From assembly GCA_964059195.1 (NCBI GenBank), contig CAXKWD010000001.1, forward strand, positions 215,086,484-215,150,483: DNA of 64,000 bases, in the 5' to 3' direction. Shown here in pieces: positions 22,901-35,016 of the stretch; positions within the stretch are counted from its first letter, which is position 1; the number at the start of each line of letters is the position of its first letter. The DNA comes from Ectobius pallidus. Its lineage: Eukaryota; Arthropoda; Insecta; Blattodea; Ectobiidae. Below the pieces are notes generated by a model. It was not told the DNA's origin. It searched no databases and was given only the letters and a program-made list of their open reading frames with translations. The position numbers were made by a program, and so were the translations under genes.

Positions 22901-25900
22901 CAACTGCTATGCATGCACGTCCAACTCTGGCTGTGATCTGAACTTACTTTTTGGATGAACCTTGTATATTAATAATTTTTTATCTGTTACAAATAAAAGT
23001 AAAATTTAGAATTTTCTTGGCTTCCAGGTATCAGCCACATCATATTTAAGATGTCTGCCGACATTTTGATCATCTTGCCATGGTCTTTATAGGCAGTAGC
23101 CTTCATAAAGACTATGACAAGTTGGTCTAAATGTCGGCAGACATCTTAAATACAATGCGGCAGATACCCAGAAGCCGAGGAGATTCTATTGTCAATTTGG
23201 GCTGCGGAAACCTACGATCTCATAAAAGTAAAATTTGTTCACATGAAGGAAAAAGTATGAACTCAGGTTCTAAATACTGGCTTTGACAATCAAATTTGTA
23301 CTAATAATAAATTGTATGGGAAGTTAACACAGTGAAGTTATATAACAGTTGGATTTTACACAAAAACTTCACTTTTGGTATAGTTTACCTGTACTAGTTT
23401 TGGCGCCATCGCTACCATTGTCAACAGCCATACTTCAACTGCCGTGACACCCTCACGTAGACGTGGTACAAACTTTGAGATGAGATCCTCATTGGTCAGG
23501 CTATCGAAGTTCATCAGTTGGTTCCCCTTCTTGAGAATAAAAATCCTCTCCAAGACTGAAAGCTCTTTGTGTCCATGGACAAATTTTAGTAGTTCTGGAT
23601 CCCTGTTAACTTCATGTCCATCATCCCAAAAGTGTGCTGCTACCGCTGATTTGTCTGTATTTTTATATTTGATGTGTCTTATGTGCACTTGCTACTTCAA
23701 CCGAAGGACTGTCTCAATTCATCTCAACTCCTCTAGAAGAAGTGCAGGACGTCCCTACAATATTGAAGAGCGAGGTTAGAGCAGCAATAAAGGAAGTGAA
23801 GGTAGGCAAAACGCCAGGACAAGACAACATCACCAATGAACAGCTAAAAGCGCGAGGTGAAGAGCTAGTAATACATCTAACAAATATTTTCAATGAAGTC
23901 CTCAAGACGGAGAATATCCCCAAGCAATGGCAATCCAATAACATAATACTGCTGCATAAAAAAGGGAATAAAGAAGACATCAACAACTATCGCCCGATAA
24001 GCTTAATGTCTAACATATATAAAATATTCTCTAAGATCATCACTAAACGGATCAACCGCAATCTGGATGAAAACCAGGCAGAGGAACAGGCAGGATTCCG
24101 TGCAGGTTACTCCACTACAGACCATTTACACACAGTCAGACAGCTTTTAGAGAAAACCCAGGAATTCAATCAGGATCTTTATCTGGCTTTTATAGATTTT
24201 AAGAAAGCATTTGACACAGTTGAACATGTACCACTAATAACAGCCCTAAAGAACCAAGGAACAGACGATAAGTACATAAGAGTACTAGCCAAACTATACT
24301 CCAACATCACAGCAAGGATTCAACTTGATAAACAAGGCAGAGAATTTAAACTACAACGGGGGGTGCGTCAAGGGGACCCAATGTCACCTAAACTCTTTAT
24401 AAGCTTATTGGAGAGTATATTCAGAGGAATAGAAGGTGATTACGGGGTCAACATAGATGGGACAAAGCTATCCCACTTAAGATTTGCAGACGACATCGTG
24501 CTTTTTGCCCCCACACCAATCGAACTACAATCACACATTAACGCTCTGGAAAACCTAAGTGCAGCAGCAGGTCTAACCATGAATTCAGCAAAAACCAAAC
24601 TAATGACGAACAGAAACGAAGTTGCCATCACACTAGCTACTAAGGAACCGCTTGAGTATGTCCAAGAAACCACCTACTTGGGGCAGATTTTCTCATTCCA
24701 GAATAACTCAGACAAAGAAATAGCACGTCGCATCACAGCAGCATGGGCAAAATTCTGGTCCCTTAAATTCATCCTCCTAGATCATTCATACAAGGTTCAC
24801 CTAAAGGCCGAAGTCATGAACATGTGCATACTCCCGGTTTTAATATATGGAGCACAAACATGGAGCTTAACGAAGAAGCACAGACAAGCCATAGAAATCT
24901 GTCAGAGGAAAATGGAGAGGAAAATTTTAGGGATCACACTAAAAGATAGGATACCCAATCATGTAATACGCAGGAGGACAGGTATGAGGGACGCAGCAAC
25001 CACAGCAAGCCACCTAAAATGGAGATGGGCAGGGCACACCATGCGACTACAACCCACCAGATGGACATACAGAATAACTTCATGGGACCCTAGGACAGGT
25101 CAAAGGCACATAGGAAGACAGAAAACACGCTGGTCAGACGACATCAGGCACACCTTTGGTAACCGATGGACGACGCAAGCCAAGGATCGTCAAACCTGGA
25201 GACACCTTATAAAACTTAACTTGGACACTATCAAAGACTGATCTCTCCCGGACTAGCTACCCGGGTCTGCAAGAACCCAGCTACCTTTCATAGAAAGAGG
25301 CCCTTGCCCGATAGGGATGTTACGGGCTAATACTAATACTAATGCTAATGTGTTCTTTAGTTCTGACTTCCAATATTGTCTTGGTTTTTCCTACATAGAC
25401 TTTTTCGCAATTATCACAATTAAATTGTTAGATGCCTGTTTTTTACTGTGGTGGGGGTTCTCTAAATTTGTAGATCTGAGTAGGTTTTTTTTAAAGAGTA
25501 TCTGTTTACAGGTGGTGTTGTGATGCCATGATTTCTGAATGTATTATCGGGCCTTGGGTAAACAGGTAAACTATACTAAAAGTGAAGTTTTTGTGTAAAA
25601 TCCAACTCTTATATAATTATAAATAAAAATTGTAACCGGGATTCACAGTGAAGTAATCAAATATAAACACTTAATTCTGTTTTCCACTCAACTTCACTTA
25701 TATAAGTAATGACTTACACATAATGCATTTCACAGCTTCTAAGAAGCTGTGTAAGCTGTGTAAGCTTCTAAGAAGCTGTGAAATGCATTATGTGTAAGTC
25801 ATTACTTATATAAGTGAAGTTGAGTGGAAAACAGAATTAAGTGTTTATCTTATATAATTATTAAATTTGTATTATTTTTTCATGAAATTTTCAATTATTT

Positions 25901-28900
25901 CATAAAATAAAGAGATTTGTTTCTTAAATTTGTACACACTTAAGTTTTCAGCACTGTGTTCTCTTCCATCCTGATAAATATAATTGAATCACATATTTAT
26001 CTGCCCTGCAAAGCTATTCTGCTCCATGAGAATTTTTCACTAATACACTCTCTAATGTGCATGGTTTTGCTAGGTGGAAGACAGCAGCTGGCGACTTATG
26101 GACCAGTTTGTAGTGGATCAGCATCAAGCAATATTTGCAACAGATGCGCTGACAAGTGCTCAGTCTCTCTCCAGTGAGTGTAACACTCCTGCAGAGATTC
26201 AGAGCAAGTTTGGTTCAATCTCTTACAGCAAAGGTGAGTACTCTGTATTCATAAGAAAATCACAAGGAAAACATGTACAATCGAGTGCTCAGAAACTTTC
26301 TGGTGATTCTGGTTTCTTAAAGTGTTTTTCTTTATTTAAAGTTGGCACTGAATCTCCTTATCATTTGTGTTGAACACCAGCCCATCTCTTAATGGTTTGA
26401 GTTGAAGTCCAACCATATACAATATATCCTATGACCAACGCTCAGGTCTAGGTGAATGGTAAAAGGAGTGTTCACAACGAATGTCTAGAAAGCCCCTGGA
26501 TAAGCCTGACTCGTATTGGTTTGTTGTCAAAAGTCTGGCACTCAAAAATTAACATTTGAACACAAGTAGGTTTTATGTTCAGGAGCAAAGGATTTGGGGA
26601 ATAAGACATACATTAAGTGAACGGTTGGATGAAATCGCCTTGTAAACATGAATGCATATATGTCCTTACGTGATGACAGTTATGATGAAATTATTTTGGT
26701 GAATTTTTGAAGTGAATATAGAGAATGACTGTACGTCTCATTTCTAAGGGGAAAATGCTGTTAAGTGTTATGCTACTGCAATTTTTAATACAACCACTTA
26801 TTAAGGTGGACTGTGATTAATAGGGCTCGGACTTTTAGGTAAATACATATTTTTTTTGCTATTACTTATGATTTCAGGACTTTGTCAAAGTTCTGGTTGG
26901 GACCTTTGGATTCAAAATACTGAGTTGCATATCACATAAAAAAAAATATTTTCGATATTTTTTATTTGAATAAATATTTTTGGTAACTTAATTCTTATTT
27001 ACATATTTTACCACATATCTTGTTTAGAAATGAATATTTTGACTTTTTTTTGTAAAATTGCAACATATTTTCAGTGTGTTGCGTTGTTATGTTGAGTCAG
27101 ACAATAAATCCGGGCTGATTAGGCCTTTATTAGTGTAAATTTCTGTTTCCTCTCAAACTGCATTACTAAGTTGGAAAGAACAAAACAATTGTTGACAGAA
27201 TCAATAAAAGAAATCAAACACATTGAAAACAAACTTAACAAAATCAGTGATTCAAAACCAAACAAAATTAGAGAAAAATTCCTGTCATGCCTAAATAAGA
27301 ATGAAGGGTTACAAGTGTTGCGCAAGATTTCAGATATTTTAATGGTTAACAGTGTAGAGAACTTGGAGCAGATGGAACATCTAAGTGTCAGTGAATTATT
27401 GTTACAGTGTCAGTGTTACAAATATGCAAGATTAACATCCTGCAATGTTGAACGTACATTTTCAAGATACAAGTCTCTGTTCCGTGAAAATCGTCACAGC
27501 TTTAAGATGCACAACTTAAGACCTACTATTGTCGTTTACTGCAACAGTTCTACGCTTGCTGACTAGAATGACTAGATGAGTACTTCTGTAAATATTGGTT
27601 AAATAAATAAATAAATAAAAATATTTTCATATTTTTTAAACATATTTTCGACTTTTTAACCACATAAAAAATAAATATTTTCGGTTTTATAAGCACCTAA
27701 AAGTCCGAGCCCTAGTGATTAATATCTGGTTGAGAGTGATTTGAATGACAATACTAAATACGCTTTTGTGTATATTAGCTATTCGTTTGAAAAACATTAA
27801 CATATCTTCGAAACTGTGCAGTTCACTGCATTTATAGTGCAGTGACTTAGATATGTGCCTTGAAAATCCGCTTAAAATGATGGTATAAGAATAATGTTTT
27901 GTTAATTAAACATTTAGGAGTTAATTTGCTTGAATAATAATTAAAATTCACGTTTTTAAGGTTATTTTATTGTTAAAAGCCTTTAACTCGGAGCGGTCAC
28001 TCAGACCTCATGTCCACATTAATGTAACAGAATAATCATGTCCATGGTTGTCTTAAAGCATCTATAAAAATAGATATAACTAAGGAAAGCTCCTCATATT
28101 ACTTGTTTTGTTTGCTGAGCAGGTGGTTCAGTGCTGAGAATGCTGAGCTACATCCTAACTCCAGGCACTTTCCAACGAGGACTGCAAAGATACCTGGAGG
28201 CACAGTAAGTTCTAAATTTTTATCAATAAAAGGATATTGTTCAATCAGGACCAGAATGACAAAATCTGCTGCCCAAGGTTATATACTGCGGCCTTCCTCC
28301 ATCCAGTGCTCAATGTGCACAGTTTTATTCATGCATGACAATTCGCGGGTGCGTGGGCAAAGAGAGTCCACCATCCTCAAAAACTGATATATGTCCATAG
28401 AGTTATAGATAAAAATGTTCGCTACATTTGTGTTAAGTCCAGTAAGTCATATTCAAAAACGTACGGTAGTTATGGATGTGTTCCTCATGGGTTTATCCAT
28501 CTCTAAAGCGATGTTGGGTGGGTAAAGTGTGTTAAGTCACTCTAATTCTCAGTAACAAGAAAGTGGACTTAACTCTCTCTGCCCGCACACTCGCGATTTT
28601 AGAGTTTATTTACATAGGCTATTTTTTCAACCTTCGATGGAGCATACGAGTAAAACGAAGATAAGTGTGAATCACAAAATGGTTTTATTACCAGAGGTCA
28701 ACTACAGTCACAGTTACTTTTCCACATAGTCACTGTGAAGATTAAAGACATTTGTCACATTGGTGGACGAGCTTCCCACTACACTTTTCATAGAAGTTTG
28801 TATTGAGAAGGGTCTTCACAGCATTTTGAAGTGTTTTGAAGTTCTTCTTTTGGGAGCATTCACACCGAAGTAGCGTGCCACTTGTGATGTGCTACCTGGA

Positions 28901-31900
28901 TGTATGCTGCTCGTTACTCATTTTAAATCCCAAGTAAACAAATTGAGGTCTTCACACCAAAGTAATGTGGCAATAGTGCAGCTCGCAGACTGCAACATTC
29001 ATTTCTTCAGATAGATGTGGACTTATTTCATGTGACGCTACTCGGGATGATGCATGCATCCAGTTGCCTTTTCAGCTGTTTTCTAATTGTTAAGAAAATT
29101 CAACACATATTTGCTTGTGTAGCAGTAGATTATGGCAAAGATGTCTTGAAAACTGCTGGAAAGAGAGCTATTTAACATAAATTTGTACATGCATAGATTA
29201 TACGATATGGCAATCGTAACTAGTAGGAAAAAAGCCTGGATTTAAATTGCTGAAACTATATCCTCTTTAGGTAAATTACATTATTTTAAATGGGTTTCTG
29301 AATTGTTAAAGTGAAAATATATAATTTACGTTAAACTGCAGATAGCATATATGCTACTTCGGTATGAATGCAACACTGTGAACCATGCAACTCGATGTGC
29401 AGCCTGCATCCAGGTAGTGCGATTCGCATGCTACACTACTTCGGTGTGAATGCTCCCCAAGTGTGAAAGCACTGTCCTTCCAGATCTTTCTTCAGCTGCC
29501 AAAAAAGATAAAAGTCACTCGCCATGGGGACATGTTTTTGAAATCCATCGTGACAGGGGATGAAACATGGATTCATTACAACAATCCAGAATCAAAAGAA
29601 CAATCCAAACAATGGATGCACACAAATTTCTCAAACAAATCCAAGATCTGGAAGGACAGTGCTTCCACACTAACGAAGAACTTCAAGATGCCCTGAAGAC
29701 CTGTCTCAATATGATGGTGGTAACCTTCTATGAAGAGGGTATTGGGAAGTTACAGTAGCTGTTTTTTTTTCAGTTACCAGTAATAATCTTTTCTGTCATA
29801 TTTATTTGAAGTTTTTAACTGTTAGAAAATATTAATTTTGTTGCTATCACTGGCAAGTGGGCTTAAGATAGAAACAAATCCCTGTATTAGGTAGCCACCG
29901 TAATCTAAAGACTGAGCTTCCTTTTCCATAGCAGTTAACACCGTTATCACAATCAATCTCACAACTAATCATCGGTGGTATTAATATGACGTGAATGTTA
30001 TCACTTGGTGAACAAAGTACATTGATCTTTTATATTCCTTCTAGATTACCAGATGTCCCCGTTACCCAGGAACAATGCCGAGACTTATCTGTCTATCCTT
30101 GGACGAAATTTGTCCCTGGATGTACCTTAATAAACGTGGATTTACAACATTACACATGTTCCTTAACCTTGAATCTTAGAACTTAAAACAATGGATGCAT
30201 ACAGATGGTAAGCCCATAGCCTCGCAACCCCCCTCTGGAAACTAAGGTATTACTTGAAGGTGAAAGGGCCGAGAAGTTTTATCCAGAGGCTTTAATTTAG
30301 GTTTGGAGTTCTTTTACATGCTGTAAATCAACACAAGACCCCCAGCTTAAAGTCCCTCCCAGAGGACTTTGTGCCCAGGATTTTTACGTCGATCGTGGCC
30401 GGGTCTGACCCCATGACCTTCGGATCTAGAGGCGGGCACGCTACCGACTATATTTTATGTATAACAAACAAATAAGGGAGGGGGTAGTTTTTCATAACCT
30501 CCAAAAGGCTGAAATACTATACTATAACATATGTAACAGTAATGTTGACTTGAATTTTTAGTTTGGTTTGTGCCTTCAGTTTCGAAATTTCATGCCCTGC
30601 TTTTATACACACAGAATGCCCGTCCTTTATACATATAAACATTTTTGATTAGTCTAACATAAAACAATGTGGATTTGAATATTTTTGAAATCAGAGTGAA
30701 AAATACATATGGTAAGGTTACTTTCTTCTTGATAATGATAGTCCACAGCAATATCAAAGTTCTCATGTGTGAGCAAAAGTACTTGGGATTGGCTCTTGTG
30801 AATAGTGTGTAGCGGCAGATTGTATTAAACTGGCCCTATTATGAATATCTAAGGGCTGTGTTCACCAACGCTGATAATCTGTCTGATTCTGGTTTTTAGA
30901 CTGAAAAGCTGCGATATTGTCCATTTTGCGTTTCACCAGCTACAGTAACTTGGTTTTTCGATAATATCCAAGCCGGTGAAATATCGGCCAGCAAAACAGG
31001 ATAAACCAAGATAACTGCGACATCTAGATGGCGCGTAGGCAAATGGAACTTCTGATCAACATGAGAGATGATCACAGTGACAAGGAATATGAAGTACGAG
31101 TAGAACACTATAAGGCACCCTAATGGATAAAGGAACATATGCTGTACTTGGACATTTATGATGACATTAATTTCTGCACAAGATTCAAGGGGAAAACGAA
31201 ATTATCTGCTATACACCATGCCCCCAAAACAGTAAGACATCTAGTGACCATTTGTAGAACTACTAGCTAGAGACAGCGTGAGGGGAAACTTTCCGTTGCT
31301 ATGGCAACATATACATTTCATGTCCGGACGTAGCCAATAGACAGTCTTTCCCCAGCTGTTTCACACAACAACCGCCAGATGACGTTGGTTGATGTAAGGG
31401 TCAGACAAGTAGTAAACAAAAACCAAGCTTTTGGAAACCAAGGTGACAAACTATGTGGTGAAACCCTGAAGGTTTACCGTTTGAGATAATGGATTAATCA
31501 TAGATTTTATTATCCACGATACCAAGAAATTTTATCCGTGTTGGTGAACACAGCCCTAAATATGATCCTGCTAATAAAATATCATTTGGTGGGTTGTGAA
31601 AATGCCAATAAAATATCATCTGGTGGGTTGTTTCAGTAAATACCGCAACACAGTCCCTGAGGACTTGTTTGCAGCCCTGGAAGAGGTGAGGAGCGAGGAT
31701 GGGCAGGGAAACCTCACAGTACAAGAATTCTTCACTAACTGGACCACCCAGCCTGGATTTCCAGTTATTAATGTCACACGAAATCAAAACATAACCACAC
31801 TAACTCAGGTATGGCATGAAATTATTAATAAAATCCACCTAATCTGTGACATTCTGAATTTATAAAATAATGTACTAATTACATCAGCGTAATTTACTTC

Positions 31901-34900
31901 TGAATACCATAAATATTTTTTTTAGATATTTAATATTGTCACTTAGCAATATACAATTGCAATAGACATACACACAAAGTAAAGTACAAAGTGTAAGATA
32001 TATTTATAAAAAAGGAGTCTGCGGGTATTCATTAATGTTATAAAAAGCATTTTCCATCAACCACTTCTGAATAGTTTTTTGTAAACATATTGATTCAATT
32101 GGGATACGATATGCAGGTTAGTTATTGTACAACTTGAAGGCCGTTATATGATGGTTGTTGGCTTTTACTGTGAGTCTGCATTTAGGTAAGTATACCTTTT
32201 TGTTATTCCTTGTTCATGGATTTCATTAACCTGAGTCATTGAATTTAAATTACATTTTGCATACATTAACAATTCTAGAATATACAGTTCTGTAACCGTC
32301 TTAATTCCATGTTTGATAAAGAGAGGTTTACATTGGGCATTCCAGTTGGCATTTGTCAATAATCTGATTGCTCTCTTTTGCAGGATAAACACTTTGTCAA
32401 CATGAGTACAATTTCCCCAGAGCAATAATCCATATGAAATGATACTTTGAAAAAAAGAAAAGTATGCAACCTTGACATAAGTGTATGATAAAAAGGTTTT
32501 TAAATTTTGTAAAAGATATAAAACACGAGACAGTCTGGTACATACAAGGTGCGGCAGAAAGACATATATATCTACGTGGGACATATATATCGACGTGGTG
32601 GTTGGGGGTAGAGGGGCGGGGTAAATATTGCCGAACGGCAACTTAGGTGCCGTTTTAGTTTAGACCATGGTTTGGTCAGGAGTGCATCGCGCTTATGCCG
32701 TAGAGCAATTTATTCAAAATGGCAAGTAGCCGACAGCAAAGCAGCGCAAGAACGCAGCATATATTTGCGTACATTTCGGGCTCCAAAGACAGGGCATCTG
32801 AAAGCCAAGGTGTACCAACATCATCCCCAAACTTTGGAAGCTCTTAAGGAGGCAATCCAACAGGAATTTGCTGCTGTTCCGCTCGAAATGACAATGAAAA
32901 TCATGGACAACTACTGAGAGAGGCTCAATCAGTGTATAAACTATGGAGGCTGCCACTTTAATGGTGTTCTCTTCAAAACACGTTGATGTAAATGGCATCA
33001 TGTGTACTTTCAAAGAATTACATAAGTTTTTTCACATTTTATTGGGTTTGGATATAATTGTCTTCTGTAATCGGGGCGTTCTTTCTGCCGCACCCTGTAC
33101 ATAATCAACATAATTTATCCAAGTCAGTCTACTATCCACATATATATCAAGCAATTTAACAGTCTGTCCACATTGAGATTTTCAGTGTAAAAATTATAGA
33201 TTCAGTCTTACTTTCATTTAAAAACAGTTTATTAGCAGAAAACCATTTCTTTGCCTGAATAAGTGATGAATGTGAAATATTCGAAAGCTCATTTAGGATA
33301 CTACGGCTATTTAAGAATGTAGTATCATCTGCATAAGCAATGGTAAAAGCAGCTATATTTTTGACAAGATCATTAATCATAATTATAAATAGGATGGGAC
33401 CCAAAATGGAGCCCTGGGGAACTCCACACTTTGCTAATCTAAGGTTGGACGTATTATTACCCCTTGAGTCACATTGCTTCCTGTTACTTAAATAGGATTT
33501 GAAAAACTGTAGCTCAATGCCTTGGATTCCATAACATTCCAATTTCCTAATTAAAATATAGTGATCCACACAGTTGAAGGCCTTGCTGAGATCACATAAT
33601 GTGGCCCTGGATATGGAACTTTCTTCACAATCTTTGAGAACACAATTTACTAAATGACTTATTGCACTTGTGGTATTATAGCCAGCTCTAAACCCAAACT
33701 GCTGTGGCGAAATAATGTTATGCAATTCCAGGTACTTACAAAGTTGAGCATTTATAGCTTTTCAAACATTTTGGATACAGCTGGTAAGAGAGAGATTGGT
33801 CTGTAGTTACAAGGATTATTAATAGTAAAGGAACCCTATTAAAGAAAAAACCACTTTGAAAAGATGACATCACCCTTGAGCAAATAAAAAATTTTACAAG
33901 ATCTTCTAAGAACATAATATAAGGTTGGCTCCTCAAATTAAATTCAAACTCAAGATTTTACTAAGATCAGAATTGAAAGACAAAGTTCCTCGAAGACAAA
34001 AGTCAGGTATTTACAAGATAATGTGTAATGATTGTGGCAATGTATATACAGTAAAATACCAACATAACGGAGACCAGCATAACAATATTTTCAGTATTGC
34101 AAAATTATGTCCCTATTTTGTGTGTGTTAAAACATTTCATTATAACAAATTTAGAACTTTGAGTATAACAAATTAACATTTTGCATGTTTGCCTATATAT
34201 AATTTTAATTTCTGCGCTGTATGCAGTGTAATATTGCCTCAGGGAAAGTCAACTTCTTATAATGAATGCATACTGTGTTGAGTGCTGAATGGAAATAGCT
34301 TAAAGAAGAAATATGTAATCACTGCTTTAGAATAACTGGAGTGGTTTATGAAGACATCACAAAAAGTGAAGTGCTAGATGACAGAAACAGAAGAGAACTG
34401 GAAGTGTTTGTATGAAAACTCAGATGGACCAGCAAGAGTGAATCTTACTGACTGGGACCAACAAATGAAAGGTTATCACAGCCATTTTCGAAGAATGCAC
34501 ACCACCAGGAGACATTGCTACAGTCCATACAATCGTCCCCATACATGCTACGCATATCCCTGTCCATGTTATGCCCTTTAGCCCATAAAAATCACACTAC
34601 ACCTCGCTGGAGAAATTTCTGGACGGTAAACGCTTTGCGTCAGATGCAGAAGTGAAAACAGCTGTCCTCAGATGGCTATACTCCAACCAGAGTTCTATGA
34701 ATAGGGTATTTTGAAACTGGTATCACGATGGGAGAAATGTGTTGAGAAACTTGGCGACTATACAGAAAAATATACAAAAGATGTCCCTTCATGTGTGCAT
34801 TTGTTTGTAATTGTACCTATTAAACTATTGTAAAAAAAATTAATGTGCGTTACTTTTCAATACACTCTCGTATGTATGACACATAACAAAGATCAATATA

Positions 34901-34982
34901 ACGATAAATCTGCATTCAGTGATATTCTTCTCCTGGCAAATTTCCTTTCTTAATAATTCTAAATTTCATTCATTACAACAAC

Positions 34983-35016
<34 letters not shown>

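Noticed and set aside
27171..27566. Host gene of 131 residues
   Set aside because: It matches the hAT C-terminal dimerisation signature and lies between hAT termini with an 8-bp duplication.
32672..32917. Host gene of 81 residues
   Set aside because: It is the joined N- and C-terminus of a mariner-like transposase between TIRs.
33156..33725. Independent minus-strand gene
   Set aside because: Reverse transcriptase blocks with YADD and a frame break into the following LINE segment show it is a LINE fragment.
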